Origin: Sporosarcina sp. D27
GTDB taxonomy: Bacteria > Bacillota > Bacilli > Bacillales_A > Planococcaceae
Direction: 5' to 3'
NCBI RefSeq assembly: GCF_000586555.1
Contig: NZ_AZUC01000043.1
Span: 1 to 64,000 of the forward strand
DNA length: 64,000 nucleotides
Shown here: piece by piece, positions 51,885 to 60,634 of the stretch
Numbering within the stretch: position 1 is the first letter of the stretch
How the letters are laid out: each line of letters starts with the position of its first letter
Made by a program: the position numbers and the translations under genes
Notes under the pieces: generated by a model
Seen by the model: only the letters and a program-made list of their open reading frames with translations
Told to the model about the DNA's origin: nothing
Database searches by the model: none

Positions 51885-52439
51885 ATGATCGTAACTGCCT
51901 ATACACAGGAAATATTGGATGAACTGAAACACACTTTGTCACTTATGAAAGACGCTGACGCTGAAAACTTAGTTGACGCCATTCTTAATGCGAAAAAGAT
52001 TTTTGTGGCTGGTGGAGGACGTTCTGGTTTTATGGCCAAAGCTTTTGTGATGCGTATGATGCACATCGGCCTTGAAGCGTATGTGGTAGGCGAAACCGTG
52101 ACGCCTAACTTGGAAGCGGATGACCTTTTCATTGTAGGCTCTGGTTCAGGCGAAACAGGAAGTTTAGTCTCCATGACAGCGAAAGCAAAAAACATTGGTG
52201 CGACAATTGCATCCATCACAACGAACCCGACTTCCACTATTGGAAAGTTGGCGGATCTTACAATCGAAATCCCTGCACAAGCGAAGGCACATAGCGGAAG
52301 TGGAAAATCTATTCAACCGATGGGCTCCTTGTTCGAACAGTCTCTACTCTTGTTTTACGATGCCCTCATTTTAAGTGTGATGGAGAAAAGTGACTCACAC
52401 TCAGACATCATGTACGGTCGTCATGCGAATTTAGAATAG
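51885..52439 (+). CDS. hxlB: 6-phospho-3-hexuloisomerase
   Basis: This 184-residue SIS-domain protein isomerises 3-hexulose 6-phosphate to fructose 6-phosphate. It has VAGGGRSGFMAKAFVMRMMHIGLEAYVVGE near 36-65, the sugar-phosphate loop GSGSGETGSL near 85-94 and the C-terminal GSLFEQSLLLFYDAL. The ATG starts one base after the hxlA stop and must be translationally coupled. Its product feeds Pgi, encoded divergently. Confidence 0.95.
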   Translation: MIVTAYTQEILDELKHTLSLMKDADAENLVDAILNAKKIFVAGGGRSGFMAKAFVMRMMHIGLEAYVVGETVTPNLEADDLFIVGSGSGETGSLVSMTAKAKNIGATIASITTNPTSTIGKLADLTIEIPAQAKAHSGSGKSIQPMGSLFEQSLLLFYDALILSVMEKSDSHSDIMYGRHANLE

Positions 52440-52450
52440 AAGTATTGAAT

Positions 52451-52491
52451 AACCTGAGTCCAGTTATTATGGTGACTCAGGCTTTTTTTAT
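52451..52491 (+). terminator. Intrinsic terminator of hxlAB
   Basis: CCTGAGTC pairs with GACTCAGG and is followed by CTTTTTTTA. Confidence 0.85.
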
Positions 52492-52588
52492 CCGAAAAGG
52501 TGCTACCTCTAGACAGGGCGATATCGAATGTGCAAGGATGACGGTAGAGATTGAATAGAACCTACTACAGAATGGGTGGTTGATAATT

Positions 52589-53206
52589 ATGAAAATGTAC
52601 GACGTGACAAGTTCAATTTACGAAGGAATGACGGTCTATAAAAACAAGCCAGAAAAGCAGCCTGAATTGAAACGGGTGACAAATGGTTATGTGACAGAAA
52701 CGCGCTTGGAACTGGATGTGCATACCGGTACCCACATTGACGCACCTCTTCATATGGTGGTAGAAGGGGATACTTTTGAAACACTTCCGTTAACGAATCT
52801 TGTTGGACAATGTAAAGTCATCGATGTAACAACTGTCGAGTCCGGAGTTTCTAAAACAGACTTAGAAGGATTCAACCTTCAGAAGAACGATTTTGTTTTA
52901 TTGAAAACCAAAAACTCCTTTGTAGAAGAATTTGACTTTGACTTTGTTTTTCTTGCTGCAGACGGTGCAGAGTATCTAGCACAAATCGGTATTCGTGGTA
53001 TCGGCATCGATGCACTTGGTGTGGAAAGAAGTCAGGAAGGACATCCCACACACAAAACATTATTTGCAAATGACATCATTATCATCGAAGGACTTCGTTT
53101 GAAAGAAGTGGAACAGGGCGAATACTTCATGGTTGCAGCTCCTCTTAAATTAGTCGGAACGGACGCGTCACCAGCAAGGGTGTTGTTGTTTGAAGGACTT
53201 CAATAA
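52589..53206 (+). CDS. Cyclase-family metal-dependent hydrolase (KynB-like)
   Basis: This 205-residue protein has the cyclase-family metal site HTGTHIDAPLHM (His45, His49, Asp51, His55), with GIGIDALGVERS and HKTLFANDIIIIEGL in the C-terminal half. The family includes bacterial arylformamidases (KynB), which hydrolyse N-formylkynurenine, and isatin hydrolases. No tryptophan-degradation genes are nearby, so the substrate is uncertain. GGGTGG lies 9 nt before ATG 52589. It follows the hxlAB terminator and so is probably a separate unit. Confidence 0.83.
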   Translation: MKMYDVTSSIYEGMTVYKNKPEKQPELKRVTNGYVTETRLELDVHTGTHIDAPLHMVVEGDTFETLPLTNLVGQCKVIDVTTVESGVSKTDLEGFNLQKNDFVLLKTKNSFVEEFDFDFVFLAADGAEYLAQIGIRGIGIDALGVERSQEGHPTHKTLFANDIIIIEGLRLKEVEQGEYFMVAAPLKLVGTDASPARVLLFEGLQ

Positions 53207-53252
53207 AAACCTGCCACCCGAGCGATTCGTTAAGCAGTAAAGGAGAAGCTTT

Positions 53253-54065
53253 ATGTATAAATTAATAGCAATTGACCTCGATGGAACATTATTGACCGAT
53301 CAATTGGAGATTACGCCAAACACAGTTGCTGCGATTCAACAAGCAATTGAAAATGGCGTAGTCGTAACACTCGCAACGGGTCGTATGTTTCCATCAGCAA
53401 AAAAGTTTGCCCAACAGTTGAACTTGAATGTCCCGCTTATTACGTATCAGGGGGCAATTATCAAAGATGTTGAAGAGACAAAGGTTTGGTTCGAACGGCC
53501 AGTACGACCGGAAATCTCAGAAAGGCTCATTGAGTTTGCGCAGGAGCATCAGGTGCACGTACAAGTGTACCAAGACGATATCGTTTACGTAGCTGAAGAT
53601 AATGAAGAGATCCAGTACTATGCTAGAGAAAGCAACGTGCCCTATACCGTCGTGGATGAATTGAGCAGTCTTGCAAAAAGGGGATTCTCGAAAGTTTTGT
53701 TTATTGGAGAACCGATGTATTTGGATCGCTTGCAAATTGAACTGCACGGGGAGTTCGGTTCAGACGCACATATTGCAAAATCGAAACCTCATTATTTGGA
53801 GGTCACAAACCCTGAAGCGAATAAAGGAAAAGCGTTGCTTTACTTAGCCGAGCAACTTGGAATCCAACAGTCTGAAATAATCGGAATCGGCGATAACCAT
53901 AATGATTTTGAGCTCATTACGACAGCCGGTTTAGGTGTGGTCATGGGAAATGGGGTTGAGGCATTGAAAAATGTCGCTGATTACATTACCAAGACAAACA
54001 ATGACGAGGGAGTGCTCCATGCACTTGAAAAATTTGTGTTGGAACCTGCAACGAAAACTAAATAA
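53253..54065 (+). CDS. Cof-type HAD phosphatase
   Basis: This 270-residue protein is a HAD phosphatase with a C2B cap. Motif I is AIDLDGTLL (7-15; Asp8 nucleophile, Asp10), motif II TLATGR (about 39-44), the Lys motif lies in EANKGKALLYLAEQLG, and motif IV is GIGDNHNDFELI. The YidA/YxeH-like subgroup dephosphorylates sugar phosphates or nucleotides such as FMN precursors; the substrate is unknown. AAAGGAGAAG precedes the ATG. It is 46 nt downstream of the cyclase gene. Confidence 0.9.
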   Translation: MYKLIAIDLDGTLLTDQLEITPNTVAAIQQAIENGVVVTLATGRMFPSAKKFAQQLNLNVPLITYQGAIIKDVEETKVWFERPVRPEISERLIEFAQEHQVHVQVYQDDIVYVAEDNEEIQYYARESNVPYTVVDELSSLAKRGFSKVLFIGEPMYLDRLQIELHGEFGSDAHIAKSKPHYLEVTNPEANKGKALLYLAEQLGIQQSEIIGIGDNHNDFELITTAGLGVVMGNGVEALKNVADYITKTNNDEGVLHALEKFVLEPATKTK

Positions 54066-54082
54066 ATGTCAGTATTCATACG

Positions 54083-54123
54083 ACAAGGCTTGGACTATAC
54101 GAACAGATAGTCCAAGCCTTGTT
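54083..54123. terminator. Bidirectional intrinsic terminator
   Basis: ACAAGGCTTGGACTA pairs perfectly with TAGTCCAAGCCTTGT between convergent genes. Confidence 0.9.
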
Positions 54124-54127
54124 TGTG

Positions 54128-55114
54128 TTAATTTAGATCACTTGGGAATTCCAAACCGATATCTTTCCGAATGGCATCTGCCACTTTCATGGTCGTATAC
54201 GAATTGAAATAAGTGTTCACGTTCGACTCGATTTTACCTTGTTCGATCAAATCCACAAACTCTCGCAATTCGTAGTACATCGATGGGTAAACCATCTGTG
54301 CAGTGAGCACTTCGATACTGCCATCGTTATATTGGATTTCAACGTGTTCTGGAGAAGACACTTTCGTAATCAACATCGTACCTTTTTCCCCTTGGATCTC
54401 CCATGGTAATGTGGAATTTGAAACTTTGGAGTACATCAACACCGCGTCTTTGTCCTCGTATTTCAACGTAACACTCCCTGAACTATCTACACCGGATTCC
54501 AGGAGCGTGCCCGTCGCTTTTACCTCAAGGGGTTCACCGAACAGAGCGATCAAAGGATATAAACAGTAGACTCCTAGGTCCATCAATGCACCATTCGCAA
54601 ATTTCGGATTGAACGCATTTAACACGATGCCTTGTTTATATTGATCATATCGAGATGAATATTGACAGAAGCTTGCAAAGTATTTTCGAATCGGTCCAAG
54701 CTTATGAAGGTTATCTTGGATCACTTTGAAATTTGGAAGGAGTGTAGACTTCATAGCCTCCATTAAGAGGACGTTATGCTTCTTCGCAGTTTCAAACATC
54801 CGTTGAACTTCATTAGAATTGGCTGCGAGAGGTTTCTCGCATAATACATGTTTGCCATTTTGTAAGAAGAGAATGGCTTGTTCTGCGTGAAAAGAGTTCG
54901 GGGTAGCGATGTATACCGCATCAATTTTGTCACTACTAGCCATTTCCTCAAGATTCGTAAACTGATGGGGAATTCCATGATTACTTGCAAACTCTTCTGC
55001 GCGTTCACTTGTTCTAGAGTAAACAGCTGAGATGTTGAGTTTATCCACATGTGCTGCGCCATCCAACAATCTTTCTGTAATCCAGTTCGTGCCGACTAAG
55101 CCGATTCTAACCAT
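54128..55114 (-). CDS. Gfo/Idh/MocA-family oxidoreductase (YulF-like)
   Basis: This 328-residue protein has the N-terminal Rossmann motif IGLVGTNWITERLL (4-17), AVYIATPNSFHAEQAILFLQNGKHVLCEKPLA with the EKP signature near 93-95, and the C-terminal domain including NGALMDLGVYCLYPL near 180. It lacks the Cys cluster of the homologue at 3821. It is similar in size to dihydrodiol/inositol-type members such as YulF; the substrate is unknown. GAGGTG precedes the ATG. It is convergent with the HAD gene and divergent from hxlR. Confidence 0.87.
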   Translation of the reverse strand: MVRIGLVGTNWITERLLDGAAHVDKLNISAVYSRTSERAEEFASNHGIPHQFTNLEEMASSDKIDAVYIATPNSFHAEQAILFLQNGKHVLCEKPLAANSNEVQRMFETAKKHNVLLMEAMKSTLLPNFKVIQDNLHKLGPIRKYFASFCQYSSRYDQYKQGIVLNAFNPKFANGALMDLGVYCLYPLIALFGEPLEVKATGTLLESGVDSSGSVTLKYEDKDAVLMYSKVSNSTLPWEIQGEKGTMLITKVSSPEHVEIQYNDGSIEVLTAQMVYPSMYYELREFVDLIEQGKIESNVNTYFNSYTTMKVADAIRKDIGLEFPSDLN

Positions 55115-55242
55115 CGTTTCACCTCTGTTTTAATTCATGATATCCCGTCGTTTCCAAGAATTCCTTATGCGAACAATAGAATTTACGAACGGGGATAGTT
55201 CCATTATAATGTGTACCAGATACAATTCAAACTACGACATTA

Positions 55243-55270
55243 AAGTATACATAGTGTCGATAAGTATACT
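55243..55270. promoter_or_regulatory. Paired AAGTATAC sites before hxlR
   Basis: AAGTATAC-ATAG at 55243 and AAGTATAC-TATAG at 55262 are direct repeats 19 bp apart, the second containing the palindrome AGTATACT. They lie about 35-60 nt before the hxlR GTG and match sites before zwf and hxlA, which suggests autoregulation. Confidence 0.5.
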
Positions 55271-55301
55271 ATAGGTGATGATAAGGTTCAGGAGGGATAA
55301 C

Positions 55302-55667
55302 GTGCCAAAATTAGGTGAGAAAGATTTTAATTGTGAAAAGGAATTAACGCTATCGATTATCGGGGGCAAGTGGAAAATGTTAGTTCTCTGGCATTTGGGA
55401 AGAGAAGGAACAAAGCGTTTTGGTGAATTGAAGAATTTGATGCCTGGAATTACGCAACGGATGCTCGTTAACCAATTGCGCGAACTTGAAGACCATTTAA
55501 TCGTCCATCGCGAAGTCTATCCAGTCGTTCCTCCAAAAGTGGAGTACTCGCTAACTGAACAAGGAAGAACACTCATGCCAATTTTGGATGCGATGTATGA
55601 ATGGGGTAAAACCTATATCGCAACTAATTTACAAAACCATGACGAAGAAGAACAGACCGGAAATTGA
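55302..55667 (+). CDS. hxlR: HxlR, activator of the RuMP operon
   Basis: This 121-residue winged-helix protein is very close by eye to Bacillus subtilis Hxl[52 protein letters not shown] and [21 protein letters not shown]. HxlR activates hxlAB in response to formaldehyde. It carries the conserved N-terminal Cys11. Its presence 2.9 kb from hxlAB, on the same strand, supports the role. The GTG at 55302 follows AGGAGGG by 6 nt; the ORF extends upstream to 55275 through the operator region. Confidence 0.92.
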   Translation: MPKLGEKDFNCEKELTLSIIGGKWKMLVLWHLGREGTKRFGELKNLMPGITQRMLVNQLRELEDHLIVHREVYPVVPPKVEYSLTEQGRTLMPILDAMYEWGKTYIATNLQNHDEEEQTGN

Positions 55668-55685
55668 GGGGGCATATGAAGCGCA

Positions 55686-56640
55686 ACGCGCGTAAACGAG
55701 ATGCTTCCGCGCGGAAGTGAGGTTGGTTCACACGCAATCAGTTCTATTCCGCGCACAAACAGAGGTGTCCCGCGCGTAAAAATCATCCAGCGCGCGAACG
55801 AGATGCCACCGCGCGGAAATGACGTCCGTTCGCGCGCAATCGTTTCAGTTGCGCGCACAAACAGAGGTGTTCCGCGCGTAAAAATCATCCCGCGCGTAAA
55901 TGGGGTGAATCCGCGCGGAAATGACGTCCGTCCGCGCGTAAAAATCATCCAGCGCGCGAACAAGATGCCACCGCGCGGAAATGGCGCCGGTTCGTGCGCA
56001 ATCGTTTCAGTTGCGCGCACAAACAGAGGTGTTCCGCGCGTAAAAATCATCCAGCGCGCGAACAAGATGCCACCGCGCGGAAATGGTGCCGGTTCGCGCG
56101 GAAACAGTTCTATTCCGCGCACAAACAGAGGTGTTCCGCACCTGAAAATCAGCCCGTGCGTAAACGAGATGCTTCCGCGCGGAAGTGAGGTTGGTTCGCA
56201 CGCAATCAGTTCTATTCCGCGCACAAACAGAGGTGTCCCGCGCGTAAAAATCATCCAGCGCGCGAACGAGATGCCACCGCGCGGAAATGAGGTCTGTTCG
56301 CGCGTAATCGTTTCAGTTGCGCGCACAAACAGAGGTGTCCCGCGCGTAAAAATCATCCAGCGCGCGAACAAGATGCCACCGCGCGGAAATGAGGTCGGTT
56401 CGCGCGTAATCGTTTCAGTTGCGCGCACAAACAGAGGTGTCCCGCGCGTAAAAATCATCCAGCGCGCGAACAAGATGCCACCGCGCGGAAGTGAGGTTGG
56501 TTCGCACGCAATCAGTTCTATTCCGCGCATAATCATTGCTGTCCCGCGCGTAAAAATCAGCCCACGCGCAAACGGAATGTCTCCGCGCAGAAATGACATC
56601 CGTCCCCGCACAATCGCTCCAAATCCGTGCCCATTTCACC
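55686..56640. repeat. Long array of 20-21-nt CGCG-rich units with a roughly 102-bp higher-order period
   Basis: About 45 units follow one another without spacers. Each has a CGCG core followed by one of a few variants: TAAAAATCATC, GAACGAGATGCC, GGAAATGA, CAATCGTTTCAG and CACAAACAGAGGTGT. These five occur in a fixed order, giving a higher-order repeat of about 102 bp. Core-to-core distances are mostly 20 or 21 nt. Long open frames on both strands (for example 55701-56654) are by-products of the repeat and lack ribosome binding sites. It lies between hxlR and the GerW-like gene. Confidence 0.9.
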
Positions 56641-56779
56641 TCCCCCTTGCATAAAAATCAAGTAGTCAAAGAATGATTAATAAAACGACGTTATAGTGAA
56701 ACTAATGATCATTTTCATTCGTAACAGACAGTATACTGAAATGTACTAAAACTCTGTTTAGACATGAGGGGGAGAATAG

Positions 56780-57139
56780 ATGACTAATCACGAAATGGAC
56801 AGCCATGCTGTATTGGACATGGGCGATGAAGAAACGCCGATAAAAGCGGTCTTTAAAAAGTTCGGAGTTCAAAAGGATGTATCGCTCATTTTTGGGGAAC
56901 CAGTTGAAGTCGGTTTGAACAAAGTAATTCCTGTCGCTAAGCTGAAGTATGCCATTGGTGGTGGAGGTGGCGGTGGGGGAGAAGGGGCTGGTGGTAGTTT
57001 TTCCGTCAAACCTGTTGGTGTATATGAAATCACGCCGGATCACGTCACCTTCAAATCTACAAACGGTTATCGGAAGGCAGCTACAATTGGTTTAATCGTT
57101 ACTGGAATAATAGGCATTCTTATCTCGCGTAAGAAATAA
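56780..57139 (+). CDS. GerW/YtfJ-like small protein
   Basis: This 119-residue protein has the YtfJ/GerW core: an N-terminal stretch, GEPVEVGLNKVIPVAKLKYAIG (39-60), a Gly-rich segment (60-72), then FSVKPVGVYEITPDHV (74-89). The C-terminal hydrophobic segment AATIGLIVTGIIGILISRKK (100-119) would anchor it to a membrane. YtfJ (GerW) of Bacillus subtilis is a spore protein linked to germination. The C-terminal anchor and slightly different N-terminus suggest a paralogue rather than the orthologue. GAGGGGGAG precedes the ATG. Confidence 0.82.
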   Translation: MTNHEMDSHAVLDMGDEETPIKAVFKKFGVQKDVSLIFGEPVEVGLNKVIPVAKLKYAIGGGGGGGGEGAGGSFSVKPVGVYEITPDHVTFKSTNGYRKAATIGLIVTGIIGILISRKK

Positions 57140-57154
57140 TAGAAAGTGTCCCTT

Positions 57155-57190
57155 GCAATGACTCCATGTTGAGTCGTTGCTTTTTTGTTT
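57155..57190 (+). terminator. Intrinsic terminator
   Basis: GCAATGACTC pairs with GAGTCGTTGC (one G-U pair), followed by TTTTTTG. Confidence 0.85.
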
Positions 57191-57302
57191 TGGCCAGGAA
57201 CAAGCGCTCTGAAAATCACACTTGATCATAATGACAGATAAATAATCATTAATTATGAATATTTGACAGTTAACTTTCATAAATGATATAGTGCCAATAG
57301 AT

Positions 57303-57318
57303 TGAAAACGCTTACTAG
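57303..57318 (+). promoter_or_regulatory. cre-like site before nanE
   Basis: TTGAAAACGCTTACTA agrees with the CcpA catabolite-response consensus (TGWAANCGNTNWCA) except at the last base. It lies 40-55 nt before nanE, where a bound CcpA would repress transcription. Confidence 0.55.
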
Positions 57319-57357
57319 TTATTTTTCGTTCAACGTCAAACAGCAAGGAGACTATCC

Positions 57358-58044
57358 ATGAACAATCAGACTTTACTGAACCAATTACAACATTCCCTCA
57401 TTGTCTCTTGCCAGGCATTAGAGGATGAGCCGTTACACAGCTCATTCATCATGAGTAAAATGGCGCTCGCCGCAAAACTGGGTGGAGCGGTTGGCATCCG
57501 TGCAAATTCTGTAGAAGATATCCAAGCAATTAAACAAGAAGTCGATCTCCCCATTATCGGGATCATTAAAAAAGACTATCCGGACGAGGCGGTCTTCATT
57601 ACTCCAACGTTCACAGAAATATCTGCGCTAGCTGAAGAAGGTGTGGATATTATCGCACTAGACGGCACGGATCGAATGAGACCAGGAAACCAAACATTTG
57701 AAGAACTACTCAGACAATCGAAAGAGGCGTTCCCCGAACAACTCTTTATGGCGGATGTTTCGACGCTAGAAGAAGGGGTGCTTGCGGTAGAAGCTGGTGC
57801 GGACATTGTTGCACCGACTTTAGCAGGGTATACACCTTACTCAAAAGACGTGAAGCCATTAGAGCTTGTGAAGCAACTCGTTGAAAAAGTGAACGTGCCT
57901 GTCATTGCGGAAGGAAACTTTGATACTCCTGAAAAGGCAAAGTTAGCAATTGAACTTGGTGCTCATGCAGTTGTCGTAGGAAGCGCCATTACACGACCTA
58001 TGAATATTACGGAAAAATTTGCAACAGCTATTCATCATAAATAA
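57358..58044 (+). CDS. nanE: N-acylglucosamine-6-phosphate 2-epimerase
   Basis: This 228-residue TIM-barrel protein converts ManNAc-6-phosphate to GlcNAc-6-phosphate in sialic acid breakdown. It has the NanE blocks [39 protein letters not shown] (13-51), [40 protein letters not shown], and [36 protein letters not shown] precedes the ATG. It is the first gene of the nan operon. Confidence 0.95.
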   Translation: MNNQTLLNQLQHSLIVSCQALEDEPLHSSFIMSKMALAAKLGGAVGIRANSVEDIQAIKQEVDLPIIGIIKKDYPDEAVFITPTFTEISALAEEGVDIIALDGTDRMRPGNQTFEELLRQSKEAFPEQLFMADVSTLEEGVLAVEAGADIVAPTLAGYTPYSKDVKPLELVKQLVEKVNVPVIAEGNFDTPEKAKLAIELGAHAVVVGSAITRPMNITEKFATAIHHK

Positions 58045-58085
58045 GAAATTCACAACAAACATTTCAAACAGAGGAGCGGATTAGC

Positions 58086-58958
58086 ATGAAAGGTATTTTT
58101 ACAGCACTAATGTGTGCATTTGACGAGCAGGGCAACATTCACGAAAAAGGATTACGCCAGTTAGTACGTCATAACATCGATGTCTCTAAAGTAGACGGAT
58201 TATACGTCAATGGAAGTACAGGCGAGAACTTCTTGATCTCAACAGAAGACAAAAAGCGAATCTTTGAAATTGTCAAAGACGAAGCAGGAGACCAAGTGAA
58301 GCTCATCGCACAAGTCGGTGCCCTTAACATTGATGAAGCTGTTGAACTTGCTAAATATGCTACAGATCTTGGTTATGATTCTTTATCTGCCGTTACCCCT
58401 TTCTACTACAAATTCGATTTCGAAGAGGTAAAAGATTACTACAATACGATTATTAACAGCGTTGATAATACGATGATCATCTATTCGATTCCTGCTTTAA
58501 CAGGTGTCAACATGAGTCTAGAGCAATTCGGTGAGTTGTTTGAGAATGAGAAAATTATCGGTGTTAAATTCACAGCGCCTGATTTCTATTTACTCGAGCG
58601 ATTACGCCATGCGTATCCAGAGAAACTCATCTATTCAGGATTTGACGAGATGTTATTATCTGCAGCTGTTTTAAACGTGGATGGTGCAATCGGCAGTACG
58701 TTTAACGTCAATGGTGCTCGTGCACGGTCAATTTTTGACCTCGCTCAACAAGGTAAAATTGACGAAGCACGAGAAATTCAAAAAGTAACAAACGATCTCA
58801 TTTCAGGAATTTTAGCGAACGGTCTCTATCAGACAATCAAAGAAATGTTGAAGACTCAAGGCGTGGAAGCGGGAGTTTGCCGCAAGCCGATGAAACAACT
58901 TTCAGCAGAAAAAGTGAAAGTAGCACAAGAACTTGCATCAACTTTTTTAACTAAGTGA
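58086..58958 (+). CDS. nanA: N-acetylneuraminate lyase
   Basis: This 290-residue TIM-barrel aldolase cleaves N-acetylneuraminate to ManNAc and pyruvate. The carboxylate-binding GSTGE is at 43-47, the catalytic Tyr at 133 ([10 protein letters not shown]) and the Schiff-base Lys at 161 ([10 protein letters not shown]). The spacing matches the E. coli NanA pattern. GAGGAG precedes the ATG. It follows nanE by 41 nt. Confidence 0.95.
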   Translation: MKGIFTALMCAFDEQGNIHEKGLRQLVRHNIDVSKVDGLYVNGSTGENFLISTEDKKRIFEIVKDEAGDQVKLIAQVGALNIDEAVELAKYATDLGYDSLSAVTPFYYKFDFEEVKDYYNTIINSVDNTMIIYSIPALTGVNMSLEQFGELFENEKIIGVKFTAPDFYLLERLRHAYPEKLIYSGFDEMLLSAAVLNVDGAIGSTFNVNGARARSIFDLAQQGKIDEAREIQKVTNDLISGILANGLYQTIKEMLKTQGVEAGVCRKPMKQLSAEKVKVAQELASTFLTK

Positions 58959-58963
58959 GGAAA

Positions 58964-58988
58964 GAAAGACTTCTGCTGAAGTCTTTTG
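58964..58988 (+). terminator. Weak hairpin after nanA
   Basis: AAGACTTC-TGCT-GAAGTCTT followed by TT only. It may attenuate read-through from nanEA into the symporter gene. Confidence 0.4.
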
Positions 58989-58996
58989 AACTACAA

Positions 58997-59008
58997 GTAA
59001 GCGCTTAC
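58997..59008. promoter_or_regulatory. cre-like palindrome before the symporter gene
   Basis: GTAAGCGCTTAC is a perfect palindrome with the CcpA site core, 33-44 nt before the symporter start. The local RpiR regulator could be an alternative ligand. Confidence 0.5.
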
Positions 59009-59040
59009 CTATAGACAAAGAAACGATAGGGGGAAAAGGG

Positions 59041-60534
59041 ATGGATGGAAAGTTTGCAGTAATAGACTACGTTATTTTGGTTGCGTATTTGCTCTTAATT
59101 CTTTACATCGGAATTGCGGTTGCAAAAAAGGAAATGAAAGGGAAAGAGTTCTTTAAAGGAGACGGCAGTATCCCGTGGTGGGTCACATCTGTAAGTCTTT
59201 TTGCAACACTACTATCTCCAATTTCGTTCTTATCACTTGCTGGGAATTCATATCTTGGAAACTGGCAACTTTGGGCAGGACAAATTGGGCTATTCATCGC
59301 AGTTCCAGTAGCGATTTACTTCTTCTTACCGGTGTATCGTAATCTCAACATCGATACAGCATATGAATATTTAGAAAGACGATTTGGCAAAGGCTTACGG
59401 ATTATGGGAAGTTCCCTTTTCATCATTTACCAAGTCGGACGTATGTCGATCATCATGTACTTACCAGCGCTCGCATTATCAGCAGTTACAGGTATTCATA
59501 CTGTAGCAATCATTCTATTTATGGGTGTCATTGCGACAATTTACTCATCAATTGGTGGTATTAAATCCGTTCTGTGGACAGATTTCATCCAAGGGATTGT
59601 CCTTATAGGTGGAGGGGTTTTTGCTCTCATCGTACTTGTTATTTCCATTAAAGGCGGCATCCCTGAGATTATGAAGGTTGGTGTCCAAGACAACAAATTC
59701 TTCAGTGAAGCAGTTATCTTTGACCCAAATATTTTCAATGATAGTTTGTTCATCATCTTCCTTGGTGCTGGATTATCTACTTTGTTCTCGTACATTTCGA
59801 GTCAAGACATGGTACAGCGCTATTTGACTACGACGGATTTGAAGCAGATGAACAAAATGACTATCTTGAATGGTGTACTCTCTCTTGGTACCGCAACATT
59901 GTTCTTCTTCATCGGAACGTCACTCTACGTGTTCTATAAGCAAGCTGGTGGTGATATGCCGGAAGGTGCAAAAGATCTGATCTTTGCGAATTTCATCGTC
60001 ACGGAGTTACCAGCAGGGATTTCGGGATTACTGATCGCGGGTCTCTTTGCGGCAGGTCAATCGACTCTCTCGACAGGGTTGAACAGCGTAGCAACGAGTT
60101 GGACCTTAGATATCCAAAAGGTTCTACGTCCGGATATGACCGATGAAAAAGGAACGAAAATTGCTAAGGCTGTCAGTATCATAGTAGGTGTCCTATCAAT
60201 TGTCTTTGCAATCGTTCTTGCATATTCTAACGTAAGTTCTGCATATGAATGGTTCAACGGTTTGATGGGTCTTGTACTCGGTATTATCGGTGGTACGTTC
60301 ACACTTGGTGTGTTGACGAAACGTGCGAATACAAAGGGAGCAATTGCAGGTTTCATTGTAACGTCCCTTATTGCAATTTATGTTTCCTATTTCACAGACA
60401 CGACGCTATGGGCGTATTCACTCATTAACCTTGTCTCATCACTCGTATTCGGTTACTTGTTCAGCTTGCTGTTCAAAGGTAAGAGTAAGGCAGAGGACCC
60501 TTCAGCGCAACTCACTTATTACGATCAAAAGTAA
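59041..60534 (+). CDS. SSS-family sodium:solute symporter, probable sialic acid transporter
   Basis: This 497-residue protein has about 13 hydrophobic helices and the sodium-solute symporter fold. GIAVAKKEMKGKEFFKGDGSIPWWVTSVSLFATLLSPISFLSLAGNSY is the usual helix 1-2 region, followed by IDTAYEYLERRFGKGLRIMGSSLF, YSSIGGIKSVLWTDFIQG (the SSS signature) and SSQDMVQRYLTTTDLKQM. Its place between nanA and the kinase makes sialic acid the likely substrate. It starts with ATG 59041 after AGGGGGAAAAGGG. Confidence 0.88.
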   Translation: MDGKFAVIDYVILVAYLLLILYIGIAVAKKEMKGKEFFKGDGSIPWWVTSVSLFATLLSPISFLSLAGNSYLGNWQLWAGQIGLFIAVPVAIYFFLPVYRNLNIDTAYEYLERRFGKGLRIMGSSLFIIYQVGRMSIIMYLPALALSAVTGIHTVAIILFMGVIATIYSSIGGIKSVLWTDFIQGIVLIGGGVFALIVLVISIKGGIPEIMKVGVQDNKFFSEAVIFDPNIFNDSLFIIFLGAGLSTLFSYISSQDMVQRYLTTTDLKQMNKMTILNGVLSLGTATLFFFIGTSLYVFYKQAGGDMPEGAKDLIFANFIVTELPAGISGLLIAGLFAAGQSTLSTGLNSVATSWTLDIQKVLRPDMTDEKGTKIAKAVSIIVGVLSIVFAIVLAYSNVSSAYEWFNGLMGLVLGIIGGTFTLGVLTKRANTKGAIAGFIVTSLIAIYVSYFTDTTLWAYSLINLVSSLVFGYLFSLLFKGKSKAEDPSAQLTYYDQK

Positions 60535-60553
60535 AATCTATAAGAATCGTACG

Positions 60554-60588
60554 AAAGGACAGCGCCGTATACTAGGTGCTGTCCTTTA
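60554..60588 (+). terminator. Intrinsic terminator
   Basis: AAAGGACAGC pairs with GCTGTCCTTT, with GCC / GGT inside. The T run is short, so some read-through to the kinase gene is likely. Confidence 0.6.
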
Positions 60589-60634
60589 CCGTTTCAAATG
60601 ATATAGTAAATGGAAGAGATAAGGGGGAAGCGCT

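Noticed and set aside
55613-56654. ORFs of more than 300 codons on both strands (repetitive Arg/Thr/Phe-rich translations)
   Set aside because: They are frames held open by the 20-21-nt repeat array, have no ribosome binding site, and appear on both strands at once.
56730-56737. AGTATACT before the GerW-like gene as an HxlR site
   Set aside because: The copy stands alone without a paired site, and the gene has no link to formaldehyde; another isolated copy at 15838 is part of a terminator stem.
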